Shown here: positions 54,230-63,998 of the stretch, piece after piece | How the letters are laid out: the number at the start of each line of letters is the position of its first letter | How positions within the stretch are numbered: the stretch's first letter is position 1 | Source of the DNA: an uncultured Eubacteriales bacterium | Lineage (GTDB): Bacteria > Bacillota > Clostridia > Christensenellales > Aristaeellaceae | DNA: 64,000 nt | NCBI GenBank assembly: GCA_902765395.1 | Contig: CACWZP010000007.1 | Coordinates: 28,615-92,614 of the forward strand | Direction of reading: 5' to 3' | Made by a program: the position numbers and the translations under genes | Notes under the pieces: model-generated | The model's input: the letters and a program-made list of their open reading frames with translations, nothing else | Told to the model about the DNA's origin: nothing | Database searches by the model: none

Positions 54230-56251
54230 ATGTTCCAGCTCCATTCCGATTACAAGCCCACCGGCGACCAGCCCCAGGCCATCCAGAAGCTGACCGAGGG
54301 CCTGGAGAAGGGCTATAAGCACCAGGTGCTGCTGGGCGTCACCGGCTCGGGCAAGACGTTCACGATGGCGAACATCATCAAAAACGCCAACCGTCCCGCG
54401 CTCATCATCGCCCACAACAAGACTCTGGCGGCCCAGCTGGCGGCGGAGTTCCGGGAGTTCTTCCCGGAGAACGCCGTGGGCTACTTCGTGTCCTATTACG
54501 ACTACTACCAGCCGGAGGCCTACATCCCCTCCACGGACACGTTCATCGAGAAGGACGCCTCCATCAACGACGAGATCGACCGAATGCGCCACAGCGCCAC
54601 CAGCTGGCTGGCCGAGCGGCGGGACGTGGTGATCGTCGCCTCCGTCAGCTGCATCTACGGTCTGGGCGACCCGGAGGAATACGAGGGCCTGTCCGTTTCC
54701 CTGCGGGAGGGTCAGGAGATCGACCGGGACGAGCTGCTTCGCCGGCTGGTGGACATCCAGTTCACCCGCAACGACTTCGAGCCCGAGCGCGGCACCTTCC
54801 GCGTGCGCGGCGAGGTGATCGAGATCATCCCGGCGGCGTCGGAAAAGCGGGGCGTGCGGGTGGAATTCTTCGGGGATGAGATCGAGCGCATCAGCGAGAT
54901 CGACATGGTGACCGGCAAGGTGCTGCGGCTGATGAACCACGTGCTCATCTTCCCCGCCAGCCACTACGCCACCAGCAAGGACAAGCTGGACCGGTGCATC
55001 GGCCAGATCGAGCGGGATCTGGAGCTGCGGCTGAAGGACTTCCGGGAGAACGACCGCCTGCTGGAAGCGCAGCGGCTGGAGCAGCGGGTGCACTACGACA
55101 TCGAGATGATGCGGGAGATCGGCTATTGCAGCGGCATCGAGAACTATTCCCGCTACTTCGACGGCCGCCAGCCCGGCGAGGCGCCGTTCACCCTGCTGGA
55201 CTACTTCCCCAAGGACTTCCTGATCTTCATCGACGAGGCCCACGTGACCGTGCCCCAGATCCGCGCCATGTACAACGGCGACTTCGCCAGAAAGCGCACG
55301 CTGGTGGACTACGGCTTCCGGCTGCCCGCCGCCTACGACAACCGGCCGCTGAAGTTCCACGAATTCGAGGCGCGCGCCGGACAGACCATCTATGTCTCCG
55401 CCACCCCCGGCCCCTACGAGCTGGAGCGGGCGGACCAGGTGGTGGAGCAGATCATCCGCCCCACGGGGCTGATCGACCCGGAGATCGTGGTGCGCCCCGC
55501 CACCGGCCAGGTGGACGACCTGGTGGGCGAGATCAACAAGGTCACGTCCGAGGGCGGCAGGGTGCTGGTGACCACCCTCACCAAGCGCATGGCCGAGAGC
55601 CTGACGCAGTACCTGAAGGAGCTGGACGTGCGGGTGGAATACCTGCACAGCGACGTGGAGACGCTGGAGCGCATCAAGCTGATCCACGATTTGCGCAGCG
55701 GCGAGTTCGACGTGCTGGTGGGCATCAACCTGCTGCGCGAAGGCCTGGACATGCCGGAGGTCAGCCTGGTGTGCATACTGGACGCGGACAAGGAGGGCTT
55801 CCTGCGCAGCGAGACCAGCCTGATCCAGACCATCGGCCGCGCGGCGCGAAACGTGGACGGCCGGGTCATCATGTACGCGGACGGGATCACCGATTCCATG
55901 CAGCGGGCCATCGACGAGACCAACCGCCGCCGGGAGATCCAGCAGAGGTACAACGAGGAGAACGGCATCGAGCCCCAGACCGTGCGCACCGCCATCCGCG
56001 AGCTGATGGAGGTGACCCGCAAGCCTGACGACAGCGCCGCGACGGGCCTGGACGAGGAGGAGAAACGCATGGCCATCGAGCGGCTGGAGGAGCTGATGCT
56101 CCAGGCCGCCAACAACCTGGACTTCGAGAAGGCCGCCAAGTACCGCGACGAGATGCTGGCCCTGAAGGGCGAGAAGGTCATGGCGTCGGGCGAACAGTCA
56201 AGGCAGAAAAGAAGACGGCGTGAAAAAATGACCCACCGGAATCCGGGCTAA
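54230..56251 (+). CDS. uvrB: Excinuclease ABC subunit B
   Basis: UvrB, the damage-verifying helicase of nucleotide excision repair. Walker A is [13 protein letters not shown]; the beta-hairpin region is [17 protein letters not shown]; helicase motifs continue through QTIGRAARN; the UvrC-binding UVR motif is near the end ([20 protein letters not shown]). The protein is 673 residues with start ATG 54230 (AGAGG 8 bases upstream). The last 20 residues ([19 protein letters not shown]) are not typical: the terminal MTHRNPG is encoded by one copy of a 20-bp direct repeat (56228-56247). uvrA lies 2.1 kb downstream. Confidence 0.97.
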   Translation: MFQLHSDYKPTGDQPQAIQKLTEGLEKGYKHQVLLGVTGSGKTFTMANIIKNANRPALIIAHNKTLAAQLAAEFREFFPENAVGYFVSYYDYYQPEAYIPSTDTFIEKDASINDEIDRMRHSATSWLAERRDVVIVASVSCIYGLGDPEEYEGLSVSLREGQEIDRDELLRRLVDIQFTRNDFEPERGTFRVRGEVIEIIPAASEKRGVRVEFFGDEIERISEIDMVTGKVLRLMNHVLIFPASHYATSKDKLDRCIGQIERDLELRLKDFRENDRLLEAQRLEQRVHYDIEMMREIGYCSGIENYSRYFDGRQPGEAPFTLLDYFPKDFLIFIDEAHVTVPQIRAMYNGDFARKRTLVDYGFRLPAAYDNRPLKFHEFEARAGQTIYVSATPGPYELERADQVVEQIIRPTGLIDPEIVVRPATGQVDDLVGEINKVTSEGGRVLVTTLTKRMAESLTQYLKELDVRVEYLHSDVETLERIKLIHDLRSGEFDVLVGINLLREGLDMPEVSLVCILDADKEGFLRSETSLIQTIGRAARNVDGRVIMYADGITDSMQRAIDETNRRREIQQRYNEENGIEPQTVRTAIRELMEVTRKPDDSAATGLDEEEKRMAIERLEELMLQAANNLDFEKAAKYRDEMLALKGEKVMASGEQSRQKRRRREKMTHRNPG

Positions 56252-56374
56252 GGCCCGTAGGGAGGTGCTTGCGCCGACTAGCGGCGTGCACACCGGCTGT
56301 GCCGCCGCGTAGCTGCGACGGCCCCTTGTGGGCCGGGGCAGCCGAAGGGAAAAGATGACCCACCGGAATCCGGG
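56223..56374. repeat. Direct-repeat-flanked insertion at the uvrB 3' end
   Basis: ATGACCCACCGGAATCCGGG occurs at 56228-56247 and 56355-56374, 127 bp apart, and similarity extends a few bases upstream. Between them is a GC-rich segment with hairpins (GGCCCCTTGTGGGCC, GCCGCCGCG). It ends the uvrB reading frame and separates uvrB from the following gene. Confidence 0.7.
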
Positions 56375-56463
56375 ATGACTAAAGAATGGCGCATCGCGAT
56401 TAAACAGGGATTCATCGACAGGTGGATCAACCTTGGATTGGCTCAACAGTGAGGTGATAATTC

Positions 56464-56874
56464 GTGATGGTCACAATCCTGCTCCAGGCAGCGCTTTGGC
56501 TGTGGTTCCTCGGCTGTACGACCACCTATCGGTTCGGCAAACATACCCTCGTGGAGGGTATGGGCATCAAAAGCGCGGAGTTTGCCACGCTGTGCCTGTA
56601 CAGCATCGGATTGATCCTCTACCATTGCGCGAGGCCCGCCGGCAAGTGGATCCTGATGGCGATACTGTGCCTCTGGTTCGTCGTCGAGTTCTTCTGCCAC
56701 TGGTATTTCACGATCTTCGGCGCGTCCGAGCGAAAGCTGAAGGGCTACAATGAATGTTTCAGGGATACGATCCGCATCTTCCCGATGAGCGACACGCGGC
56801 TTGTCCCAGACCTCTATCATATTGTGCAGCATACGCTGATCCTGCTGAACATCATCGTGTGCCTGACAGCATGA
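56464..56874 (+). CDS. Small membrane protein of unknown function
   Basis: A 136-residue protein with four hydrophobic helices (LLQAALWLWFLGCTTTY, FATLCLYSIGLILYH, ILMAILCLWFVVEFFCHWYF, HTLILLNIIVCLTA). No domain is recognised. A GTG at 56464 has AGGTG 7 bases upstream; the neighbouring ATG at 56467 is also possible. It is 64 bases upstream of the TIGR04076 gene. Confidence 0.65.
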   Translation: MMVTILLQAALWLWFLGCTTTYRFGKHTLVEGMGIKSAEFATLCLYSIGLILYHCARPAGKWILMAILCLWFVVEFFCHWYFTIFGASERKLKGYNECFRDTIRIFPMSDTRLVPDLYHIVQHTLILLNIIVCLTA

Positions 56875-56937
56875 CGGAACGATGTTTTTGAGCTGAATCG
56901 GCATATCATCGACCGAATAATCCCTTTGGAGGCGACC

Positions 56938-57252
56938 ATGAAGAAGGTCAGGATCACCGTCGTGCGCATGGCGCGCTACGACGATCTGATGGAGCAGTAC
57001 GAGAACCCCATCGAGCACGCCTGTTCCATGCAGCTGGGGCAGGAATTCATCTGCAACGGCTGGGCCAGGCCCGAGGGCATGTGCGAAAGCGCATGGGAGA
57101 CCCTGTTCCCCTTCGTGATGACGCTGGCCCACGGCGGGGAGAATTTCTATGACGGCTGGATGAAGAACCCGAAGTCGGCCATGATCTCCTGCAACGACGG
57201 CTTCCGGCCGGTGAGCTTTTTGATTGAAACCATGGAGGAGGACGCAACATGA
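56938..57252 (+). CDS. TIGR04076 family protein
   Basis: A 104-residue protein matching the TIGR04076 pattern of small anaerobe proteins: VRITVVRMARYDDLMEQY, CSMQLGQEFICNGW, CESAWETLFPFVMTLAHGG and the final CNDGFRPVSFLIE. Its cysteines suggest metal or redox binding; no function is known. GGAGGCGACC precedes ATG 56938. Its stop overlaps the start of the RidA-family gene. A duplicate of its last 17 codons is found after that gene (57623-57673). Confidence 0.82.
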   Translation: MKKVRITVVRMARYDDLMEQYENPIEHACSMQLGQEFICNGWARPEGMCESAWETLFPFVMTLAHGGENFYDGWMKNPKSAMISCNDGFRPVSFLIETMEEDAT

Positions 57253-57617
57253 GCGGTATCGAGCGCTACGACGTCAACGAGGAATGGGCCCATTCCGGCG
57301 TGATCAGGGCCGGGAACATGGTGTTCCTCAATTACTGCGCGGGCAATGTGGGCCAGGGCATCGAGGCCCAGATCAACGGGGCCATTGACGAGATGGAAAA
57401 GCGCCTGGCGCTGGTGGGCCTGGGGCTTGAAAACGTGGTACAGATGGACTGCCTGTTCCGGGACGTGTGGAACATCCCGGTGATGGAAAAGGTCATCAAG
57501 GAGCGGTTCCATGGGAAGTACCCTGTCCGCAAGTCCATCCAGACCGAGTTCGCCCACGTGGGCGGACAGGACGGGCTTCTGTTCCAGATCGACGGCATCG
57601 CGTACGCGGGAGATTAA
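57249..57617 (+). CDS. RidA/YjgF-family protein
   Basis: A 122-residue protein of the RidA/YjgF/UK114 superfamily, enamine/imine deaminases or relatives: WAHSGVIRAGNMVFLNYCAGNVG, GAIDEMEKRLALVGLGLENVVQM and the final KSIQTEFAHVGGQDGLLFQID. The usual Arg105-type residue of the RidA deaminases cannot be placed with certainty, so it may belong to another subgroup. It overlaps the TIGR04076 gene by 4 bases (ATGA) and probably acts in the same process. Confidence 0.85.
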   Translation: MSGIERYDVNEEWAHSGVIRAGNMVFLNYCAGNVGQGIEAQINGAIDEMEKRLALVGLGLENVVQMDCLFRDVWNIPVMEKVIKERFHGKYPVRKSIQTEFAHVGGQDGLLFQIDGIAYAGD

Positions 57618-57673
57618 CAGAGAGCGACGGCTTCCGGCCGGTGAGCTTCCTGTTGGAAGCGCTGGACGAGTAG
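57618..57673 (+). pseudogene. Remnant of a second TIGR04076 gene (C-terminal 17 codons)
   Basis: The bases directly after the RidA-family stop encode SDGFRPVSFLLEALDE and a stop, closely matching NDGFRPVSFLIETMEE at the end of the intact TIGR04076 protein. No start or upstream part is present. It looks like what is left of a tandem duplication of the TIGR04076-RidA pair after deletion. Confidence 0.75.
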
Positions 57674-57691
57674 ACAGAACAGGAGGCGGCC

Positions 57692-58237
57692 ATGCAAAGG
57701 GCATTTGTTCTGAATTGCAGCCCGGTGCGAAACGGCGCGACAGCGCGAATCGTCGATTGCATCGCGGAACAGCTTGCGGCCCGGTATGACGTGCAAAGCG
57801 CCTGCATCGACGACTACCGCTTCGACTTCTGCCGGGGCTGCCGCAGCTGCCATGCAACGGCGAAATGCGCGATGGACGACGATGTACCGAGGCTGATGGG
57901 CGAGCTTGACCGGGCGGATGTGATCGTGTGCGTATCGCCCTCCTACTGGGCGGACGTGCCCGGCCAATTCAAGGCGTTCATCGACCGATGCACCCCCTGG
58001 TGCAACACGCATGAGCCTCACGCGGTGCTGAATCCCGACAAGCGCGGCTACGCTGTCGCGCTGCGCACCGGGCCGAACATGAAGGAGTGCGAGCGGATCA
58101 TCGCCACCATCGAGCATTTCTACGGCCATCTGGAGATTGAGCGCTCCGGCAGCCTGGGCCTGTGCAGCATGGAATGCCGGGAGGATGCGGAAGCGCGGCT
58201 CGACAGCGTCGTGGAATTCTGCGCCGGCATCGCCTGA
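57692..58237 (+). CDS. NAD(P)H-dependent oxidoreductase of the flavodoxin/iron-sulfur flavoprotein type
   Basis: A 181-residue flavodoxin-fold protein: FVLNCSPVRNGATARIVD binds FMN phosphate, and the motif DFCRGCRSCHATAKCAMDDDV has the cysteine spacing of iron-sulfur flavoproteins and NADPH-dependent FMN reductases. SPSYWADVPGQFKAFIDR is the second flavin loop. It may reduce O2, quinones or thiols in anaerobes; the electron partner is unknown. AGGAGG precedes the ATG. It is the last gene of the group between uvrB and uvrA. Confidence 0.87.
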   Translation: MQRAFVLNCSPVRNGATARIVDCIAEQLAARYDVQSACIDDYRFDFCRGCRSCHATAKCAMDDDVPRLMGELDRADVIVCVSPSYWADVPGQFKAFIDRCTPWCNTHEPHAVLNPDKRGYAVALRTGPNMKECERIIATIEHFYGHLEIERSGSLGLCSMECREDAEARLDSVVEFCAGIA

Positions 58238-58244
58238 CGACAAG

Positions 58245-58345
58245 GACCTCTTCCGCCTGCTCCGCAGGCACCTTCCCCAGAGGGGAAGGCTCCGGCGGGC
58301 GGCGCATCGCCTCCCCTGCATTCCCTACTCCCTAATCCCTAAAAC
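58245..58345. repeat. Intergenic palindromic repeat (CTTCCCC...GGGGAAGG) with a family B-like tail
   Basis: ACCTTCCCC and GGGGAAGGCT form a hairpin (near 58270-58291), preceded by CCTGCTCCGCAGG; a tail CATTCCCTACTCCCTAATCC follows. It fills the gap before uvrA. Confidence 0.6.
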
Positions 58346-58357
58346 GAGGTACTCACA

Positions 58358-61192
58358 TTGAACATCAACGAAATCATCATCAAAGGCGCGCGAGAGCACA
58401 ACCTTAAAAACGTAAACCTTGTCATCCCCCGGAATAAGCTGATCGTGATGACCGGCCTGTCCGGCAGCGGCAAGAGCAGTCTGGCGTTCGACACCATCTA
58501 TGCCGAGGGCCAGCGGCGCTATGTGGAGAGCCTGTCCAGCTACGCCCGCCAGTTCCTGGGCCAGATGGAGAAGCCGGACGTGGACTACATCGAGGGCCTT
58601 TCCCCCGCCATCTCCATCGACCAGAAGACCACCAGCCGCAACCCCCGCTCCACGGTGGGCACGGTGACGGAGATCCACGACTACCTGCGATTGATGTACG
58701 CCCGCATCGGCGTGCCCCACTGCCCCAACTGCGGAAAGCCCATCCGCCAGCAGACGGTGGACCAGATCGTGGACCAGATCATGGCCCTGCCGGAGCGCAC
58801 ACGGCTTATGATCCTGGCGCCGGTGGTGCGCGGCCGCAAGGGCGAATACACCAAGATGCTGGAGGACCTGGGCAAGCAGGGCTATGTGCGCGTGCGCATC
58901 GACGACGAGCTTTACGAGCTGTCCGACCCGCCGAAGCTGGCCAAGACCAAGAAGCACACCATTGAGGTGGTGGTGGATCGTCTGATCGTGCGCGAGGACA
59001 TCCAGCAGCGGCTGACAGACTCGCTGGAGACCGCCATGAAGCTGGCGGAGGGGCTGGTGATCGCCTCGATCATCGACGGCGAGGACATGCTCTTTTCCCA
59101 GAACTACGCCTGCCCGGACTGCGGCATCTCCATCGGCGAGCTGACGCCCCGCATGTTCTCCTTCAACAACCCCTACGGCGCCTGCCCCACCTGCTCGGGC
59201 CTGGGCATGCTGATGAAGATCGACCCGGCCATCGTGATCCCCGACCCCACGAAATCGCTGAACGGCGGGGCCATCCAGGTGACCGGCTGGAACAGCGCGG
59301 AGCTGGATTCCATGGCCCACACCTACCTGCAGGCGCTGGCCGACCACTATCACTTTTCGCTGGACACGCCCGTGGCGGACCTGCCGGAGGATGTGGTGGA
59401 CATGCTGCTCTATGGCACCAAGGGCGAGAAGGTGACCATCCACTACACCCGCGGCGACGGCGGCGGCACGTTCTCCGCGCCCTTCGAGGGCATCGTCACC
59501 AACCTGGAACGGCGCTACCGGGAGACCAACAGCGACGCCATGAAGGTCATGTACGAGGGCTACATGAGCCAGGTGCCCTGCCCGGACTGCAAGGGCAAGC
59601 GTCTGAAGAGGGAGACGCTGGCAGTGACCATCCAGGACAGGAACATCGCCCAGGTGTCCGACCTGTCTGTGCGGGACTGCCGCGCGTTCTTTGAAAACCT
59701 GGATTTGACCGAGAAGGAGCGGATCATCGCCCACCAGATCTTAAAGGAGATCCGCTCGCGGCTGGGCTTTTTGACCGACGTGGGGCTGGGGTACCTCACC
59801 CTGTCCCGCAGCGCGGGCACCCTCTCCGGCGGCGAAGCCCAGCGCATCCGGCTGGCCACCCAGATCGGCAGCGGCCTGGTGGGCGTGCTGTACATCCTGG
59901 ACGAGCCCAGCATCGGCCTGCACCAGCGGGACAACCGCCGTCTGCTGAATTCGCTCAAGGGCCTGCGGGATTTGGGCAACACGCTGATCGTGGTGGAGCA
60001 CGACGAGGAGACCATGCTGGACGCGGACTGGATCGTGGACGTGGGCCCAGGCGCGGGCATCCACGGCGGCGAGATCGTGGCCGAGGGCACGCCTCAGCAG
60101 ATCATGGCCAACCCGGCCTCCCTCACCGGGCAATACCTGTCCGGCGCGAAGGCCGTGCCCATACCGTCCACGCGGCGGGTGCCCAGCGGCTGGCTGACCG
60201 TGCGCGGTGCCCGGGCGAACAACCTGAAATCCATCGACGCAAAGTTCCCGCTGGGCGTCATCACCTGCGTCACCGGCGTGTCCGGCAGCGGCAAGTCCTC
60301 GCTGGTGAACGAGATATTGTACAAGAGCCTGTCGCGCACGCTGAACCGCAGCCGCCAGCGCTCCGGCCCCCATGACGGCATCGACGGCGTGGAGGCGCTG
60401 AACAAGATCATCGCCATCGACCAGAGCCCCATCGGCCGCACGCCCCGAAGCAACCCGGCCACCTACACCGGCCTGTTCGACATGATCCGCGACGTGTTTG
60501 CCTCCACGCCGGACGCCAAGGCCCGGGGCTACAAGCCCAACCGCTTCAGCTTCAACGTGAAGGGCGGGCGCTGCGAGGCCTGCTCCGGCGACGGCATCAT
60601 CAAGATCGAGATGCACTTTTTGAGCGACGTGTACGTGCCCTGCGAGGTGTGCAAGGGCCACCGCTACAACCGGGAGACGCTGGAGGTGCGCTACAAGGGC
60701 AAGAACATCTACGAGGTGCTGGAGATGACCGTGGACGAGGCGCTGGAGTTCTTCCGCCCCATCCAGAAGATCGCCCGGAAGCTGGAGACCATGCGGGACG
60801 TGGGCCTTGGCTATGTGAAGCTGGGCCAGCCCGCCACCACGCTTTCCGGCGGCGAGGCCCAGCGCGTGAAGCTGGCCACGGAGCTGTCCCGGCAGGCAAC
60901 GGGCCGCACGATCTACGTGCTGGACGAGCCCACCACGGGCTTGCACGTGGCCGACGTGGAGCGGCTGATCCAGGTGCTGGACCGGCTGGCGGAGGCGGGC
61001 AACACCGTCGTGGTGATCGAACACAATTTGGACGTGATCAAGACCGCCGACTGGATCATTGACCTGGGGCCGGAGGGCGGCGACGGCGGCGGCACCATCG
61101 TGGCCACGGGCACGCCGGAGGAAGTCGCGGAGCACCCGGAGAGCTTCACCGGGCAATACCTGAAGCGGGCGCTGAACGGCTGGAAGGAGTAA
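58358..61192 (+). CDS. uvrA: Excinuclease ABC subunit A
   Basis: UvrA, the damage-recognition ATPase of nucleotide excision repair, 944 residues. Two ABC cassettes: Walker [13 protein letters not shown] and [12 protein letters not shown]; signatures [12 protein letters not shown] and [12 protein letters not shown]; Walker [11 protein letters not shown] and [10 protein letters not shown]. Zinc modules show as CPNC, CPDC/CPTC and CEAC/CEVC pairs. The start is a TTG at 58358 with GAGGT 8 bases upstream; no in-frame ATG fits. Highly conserved, no defect seen. Confidence 0.97.
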   Translation: MNINEIIIKGAREHNLKNVNLVIPRNKLIVMTGLSGSGKSSLAFDTIYAEGQRRYVESLSSYARQFLGQMEKPDVDYIEGLSPAISIDQKTTSRNPRSTVGTVTEIHDYLRLMYARIGVPHCPNCGKPIRQQTVDQIVDQIMALPERTRLMILAPVVRGRKGEYTKMLEDLGKQGYVRVRIDDELYELSDPPKLAKTKKHTIEVVVDRLIVREDIQQRLTDSLETAMKLAEGLVIASIIDGEDMLFSQNYACPDCGISIGELTPRMFSFNNPYGACPTCSGLGMLMKIDPAIVIPDPTKSLNGGAIQVTGWNSAELDSMAHTYLQALADHYHFSLDTPVADLPEDVVDMLLYGTKGEKVTIHYTRGDGGGTFSAPFEGIVTNLERRYRETNSDAMKVMYEGYMSQVPCPDCKGKRLKRETLAVTIQDRNIAQVSDLSVRDCRAFFENLDLTEKERIIAHQILKEIRSRLGFLTDVGLGYLTLSRSAGTLSGGEAQRIRLATQIGSGLVGVLYILDEPSIGLHQRDNRRLLNSLKGLRDLGNTLIVVEHDEETMLDADWIVDVGPGAGIHGGEIVAEGTPQQIMANPASLTGQYLSGAKAVPIPSTRRVPSGWLTVRGARANNLKSIDAKFPLGVITCVTGVSGSGKSSLVNEILYKSLSRTLNRSRQRSGPHDGIDGVEALNKIIAIDQSPIGRTPRSNPATYTGLFDMIRDVFASTPDAKARGYKPNRFSFNVKGGRCEACSGDGIIKIEMHFLSDVYVPCEVCKGHRYNRETLEVRYKGKNIYEVLEMTVDEALEFFRPIQKIARKLETMRDVGLGYVKLGQPATTLSGGEAQRVKLATELSRQATGRTIYVLDEPTTGLHVADVERLIQVLDRLAEAGNTVVVIEHNLDVIKTADWIIDLGPEGGDGGGTIVATGTPEEVAEHPESFTGQYLKRALNGWKE

Positions 61193-61196
61193 ATCA

Positions 61197-61766
61197 ATGC
61201 TGAAATTGCGCGAGGCGCTTTTGCGCTTTGAACCCGCGTGCGAGCAGGAGGCGCGGGATAAGCAGGTGATGCTCTGGGCGCTGGACAACCAGCCCGCGCC
61301 GCTGACCCGGGACAATCCTCTGGCCCACTTCACGGCGTCGTCCTGGATCGTGAACCCGGATTTCACCAAGGCGCTGATGGTGCACCACAACATCTACAAC
61401 ACCTGGGCCTGGACCGGCGGCCACAACGACGGCGAGGAATACCCGCTGGCCGTGGCGCTGCGGGAAGCTAAGGAGGAGACCGGGGCCGGGTTTATCGAGC
61501 CGGTGAGCGAGGAGATCTATTCGGTGGAGATCCTGCCCGTGCCCAGCCACGTGAAGCGCGGCGCGTTCGTGTCCGCCCACGTGCACATGAACGTGACGTA
61601 CCTGCTGCGGGCAGAGGAGGGCCAGTCCTTTCACCGAAAGGCCGACGAGAACAGCGGCGTGAAGTGGTTCCCGCTGGATCAGGCCGCCGACAACAAAGAC
61701 GAGCCGTTCATGGCGGTGATCTATAAGAAATTGAACGGGAAGCTGGATAAGTACAGGAAGAATTGA
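61197..61766 (+). CDS. Nudix hydrolase
   Basis: A 189-residue Nudix protein hydrolysing a nucleoside-diphosphate-linked substrate. The Nudix box reads GGHNDGEEYPLAVALREA followed by KEETGA, with all acidic metal ligands present. It has an N-terminal helical extension of about 40 residues. GGAAGGAG lies before the ATG, 4 bases after uvrA, so it is co-transcribed with it; the substrate is unknown. Confidence 0.9.
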   Translation: MLKLREALLRFEPACEQEARDKQVMLWALDNQPAPLTRDNPLAHFTASSWIVNPDFTKALMVHHNIYNTWAWTGGHNDGEEYPLAVALREAKEETGAGFIEPVSEEIYSVEILPVPSHVKRGAFVSAHVHMNVTYLLRAEEGQSFHRKADENSGVKWFPLDQAADNKDEPFMAVIYKKLNGKLDKYRKN

Positions 61767-61813
61767 ACACAGGTTTGCGGCATCGGCGAAGCGTTGTTTG
61801 GCTGCGCAGCGTG

Positions 61814-61894
61814 CAGATCCTTCGACTTCGCTGCCGCTTCGCTCAGGATGACAGGCCTTCTGTCGTTGTCATCCTGAACGGAGTGAAGGACCTG
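61814..61894. repeat. Dispersed palindromic repeat, family D (TTCGCTCAGGATGACA)
   Basis: CTTCGCTCAGGATGACAG and its inverse TGTCATCCTGAACGGAGTG form the two arms. A further half copy (GATCCTTCGCTTCGCTCAGG plus ATGACA) is at the right end of the window, 63971-63998. Confidence 0.7.
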
Positions 61895-61938
61895 TTCGCA
61901 TCGACTGAGAAGAGCATCCTCCCTTGATATGTTGATTT

Positions 61939-62056
61939 GTAGGGGCGGCGTTGCGCCGCCCGCCCCCCGGCTGTGCCGGGTTCCATTCGCTGCCGCGCGG
62001 AATCGCGCATTGTGACAGGATGGATATGGCGGGCGACGCAGTGCCGCCCCTCCGGT
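61939..62056. repeat. Dispersed palindromic repeat, family E (GTAGGGGCGGC)
   Basis: AGGGGCGGC at 61941-61949 pairs with GCCGCCCCT at 62043-62051, with further inverted GCCGCCCGCC/GGCGGGC segments inside. About 118 bp. Confidence 0.7.
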
Positions 62057-62101
62057 TTATGGAATATACTTTTCCTCTTTAATCATCGGCGTTCTCGGGT
62101 T

Positions 62102-63373
62102 TCAGCTCATTATCCGCTTATGGTCGGGCGGTTCGATGCCGCCTGTGAGCACGTACTCGCCGTCGTCCAGCCTCCAGCCGATCGTCGCTGTGTACTCGCC
62201 GGAAGCGTCGCTGTAGCCAACCTCCAGCTCCCGGATCACGCCGTCCGAGCCGATGGCCACCCAGACGTTGCCTTCTTCCAGGTTCAATGGTTTGTCGATG
62301 CCCGATTCCTCGATCAAACGCTCCACCGCTTCATCCTTCTTGGCAAGGGCGATTTTCCCCGCCTCCGTCCCGGACAGGAAAGGCCACAGGTTGTCCAGGT
62401 TTCTGGCATCAAAGCTGATGCAGAGCACATCCTCCAGCGGCGTATCGAGATCGCTGTAAATGGATTGTTCTACGCCGTCCGCCTTGAGAAAGCTGCTGAC
62501 ATGGCAGGCCATGGAGTATGTCTCGCCGTCTGTGACAAACCAGCCATCGTCGCCGAAGAAGTCGGTCTCATGGCCGCAGTAGCCATAGGCCCAGCCCGGC
62601 ACCAGCGCCTCCAGGTCCTGTCCAAAGGCGCTGAGAAACAGATCGCAGTGATCCGGCTCGACGGGCTGGCAGACCGGGCAGCGCAGCTTGCCGCTCGCCA
62701 GTGCCAGCTCGACGGAATGGGGCTGGGCGTTCTGCATGCCGGAGCAGTGCTCATCGCCGTGGTAATAACTTCCGTACTCCGTGTAAAAGATGGGCGCTTC
62801 TACGGCCTCCGCCGAGGCGGCTTCCTCCGGGGCTTCCTCCATCGTCGCGTCTCCCGTGATACACACCGGGCAGGGCTGCTTGCCCACGGAGATCGCGGAT
62901 TCCTCCGTCCAGGCCACCGCGCCAACCATGCCGGAGCAGTTCGGTTCCGCGTGGTAGTAGTTGGAATCCGGCTGGGTGTAGACCAGGTTCACATCCGGCA
63001 CCAGGGTCGGCATCGGCGTCGGCTCCGGGGTGATCTCCGGCGTGGGCGTCGGCTCCGGGGTGATCTCTGGGGTGGGCGTGGGCTTTTGGGTGACCTCCGT
63101 CATGATATCCGCTGTTGCTTCTGCTGTCGCAATTGCTTTTTTGTTTTGAGACGCCACCACCGGGTCGGGCCTGGGGGCCGTCAGTCTGCCTGCCGCCAGG
63201 GCCAGACCGGCCAGGATCACCACGCAGGCCGCCGCCGCAGTCAGCGCGATCGTCAGCTTATGTCTCTTCTTCATCGCCTGTTCTCCTCTCCTGAATGCCG
63301 CTTCAACGGCGTCGTTCAGTTGGGAGGGGGCTTCCGTGAACGCCCGGGAAAGGCGCAGCTTGTCCTTCTTCAT
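62102..63373 (-). CDS. Membrane-anchored extracytoplasmic protein, probable ECF anti-sigma partner
   Basis: A 423-residue protein: a 35-residue cytoplasmic N-terminus, one membrane helix (about 38-60), a Pro/Thr/Glu repeat (PTPTPEITPEPTP twice, about 98-123), then two related cysteine modules (YYHAEPNCSGM...GKQPCPVC at 139-171 and YYHGDEHCSGM...GKLRCPVC at 203-235) and a C-terminal domain of about 190 residues. Its start overlaps the stop of the ECF sigma gene, so it is probably the regulator of that sigma factor, although no classical zinc anti-sigma motif is seen in the N-terminus. The cysteine modules may bind metal or sense redox state. Confidence 0.75.
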   Translation of the reverse strand: MKKDKLRLSRAFTEAPSQLNDAVEAAFRRGEQAMKKRHKLTIALTAAAACVVILAGLALAAGRLTAPRPDPVVASQNKKAIATAEATADIMTEVTQKPTPTPEITPEPTPTPEITPEPTPMPTLVPDVNLVYTQPDSNYYHAEPNCSGMVGAVAWTEESAISVGKQPCPVCITGDATMEEAPEEAASAEAVEAPIFYTEYGSYYHGDEHCSGMQNAQPHSVELALASGKLRCPVCQPVEPDHCDLFLSAFGQDLEALVPGWAYGYCGHETDFFGDDGWFVTDGETYSMACHVSSFLKADGVEQSIYSDLDTPLEDVLCISFDARNLDNLWPFLSGTEAGKIALAKKDEAVERLIEESGIDKPLNLEEGNVWVAIGSDGVIRELEVGYSDASGEYTATIGWRLDDGEYVLTGGIEPPDHKRIMS

Positions 63374-63843
63374 TATTCGTCACCTCCATCCAGCAGCGCG
63401 CGCAGGGCCTTTCTCGCCTGGTGCAGCCGGGACGCGGCCCGCGACCTTGGGATGCCCAGCGCCGCCGCCACGTCCGCCACGGGCCAGCCCTGCAGGTGGT
63501 GCAGCACCAGCGGCAGCCGGTATTTCTCCGGCAGGGCCTTCAGCGCCAGCCGCAGCTGCAGATCCTCGCACAGGCGGTCCTCCCGGGAAATCTGCTCCGG
63601 CAGCGGCACCGGGTCGCGCTTGCGTCGGCGCAGCATGTCCCGGCAGACGTTCACCAGTATGCGCGTCAGCCATGGCTCCAGGCGGTCGGCGTCGTTCAGC
63701 CGGTCCTTCTTCATCCAGCCCTTGAACACCGCCTCCTGCACCGCGTCCACGCTGTCGGCCTCCCGCCAGAGGATGGCCTGGGCGACGCGAAACAGCCGCC
63801 CCTCGATGGCGCGGACCCGCCGCATATATTCGTTGTCGTTCAT
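63373..63843 (-). CDS. ECF-type RNA polymerase sigma factor
   Basis: A 156-residue sigma-70 family protein with region 2 (RVRAIEGRLFRVAQAILWR, DAVQEAVFKGWMK, LTRILVNVCRDMLRRRKRD) and region 4 (ALPEKYRLPLVLHHLQGWPVADVAAALGIPRSRAASRLHQARKAL). GGAG lies 9 bases before ATG 63843; an in-frame extension to 63879 has no support. It overlaps the downstream membrane protein gene by one base (TAATG). Target promoters are not evident in the window. Confidence 0.93.
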   Translation of the reverse strand: MNDNEYMRRVRAIEGRLFRVAQAILWREADSVDAVQEAVFKGWMKKDRLNDADRLEPWLTRILVNVCRDMLRRRKRDPVPLPEQISREDRLCEDLQLRLALKALPEKYRLPLVLHHLQGWPVADVAAALGIPRSRAASRLHQARKALRALLDGGDE

Positions 63844-63970
63844 GGAAACCCGCTCCAGTGTGCCACAGACGGCCGTCAATTTGTAATTACACTATACAGA
63901 CGATGAAACAGGGGCAGATATTGGGTGGGTGGCAAGATTTAACATAACGATATACATGTTCGCAATGTAC

Positions 63971-63998
63971 AGATCCTTCGCTTCGCTCAGGATGACAT
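63971..63998. repeat. Family D repeat half copy at the right edge
   Basis: GATCCTTCGCTTCGCTCAGG followed by ATGACA, matching one arm of the element at 61814-61894. It may continue outside the window. Confidence 0.65.

Larger units (their letters stand above)
61767..62101. other. Gene-free stretch made of dispersed repeats
   Basis: 335 bases with no credible gene. It contains a family D repeat at 61814-61894 (CAGATCCTTCG...GTCATCCTGAACGG) and a family E repeat at 61939-62056 (TGTAGGGGCGGC...GCCGCCCCT). Confidence 0.7.

Noticed and set aside
56178-56446. Two minus-strand frames covering the uvrB 3' end and the repeat region.
   Set aside because: They are translations of the repeat and of the uvrB antisense; similar peptides arise wherever the repeat occurs and there is no start signal.
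62990-63080. Tandem DNA repeat near the membrane protein gene, possibly a variable repeat array.
   Set aside because: It is simply the coding sequence of the PTPTPEITPEPTP spacer in the anti-sigma-like protein.
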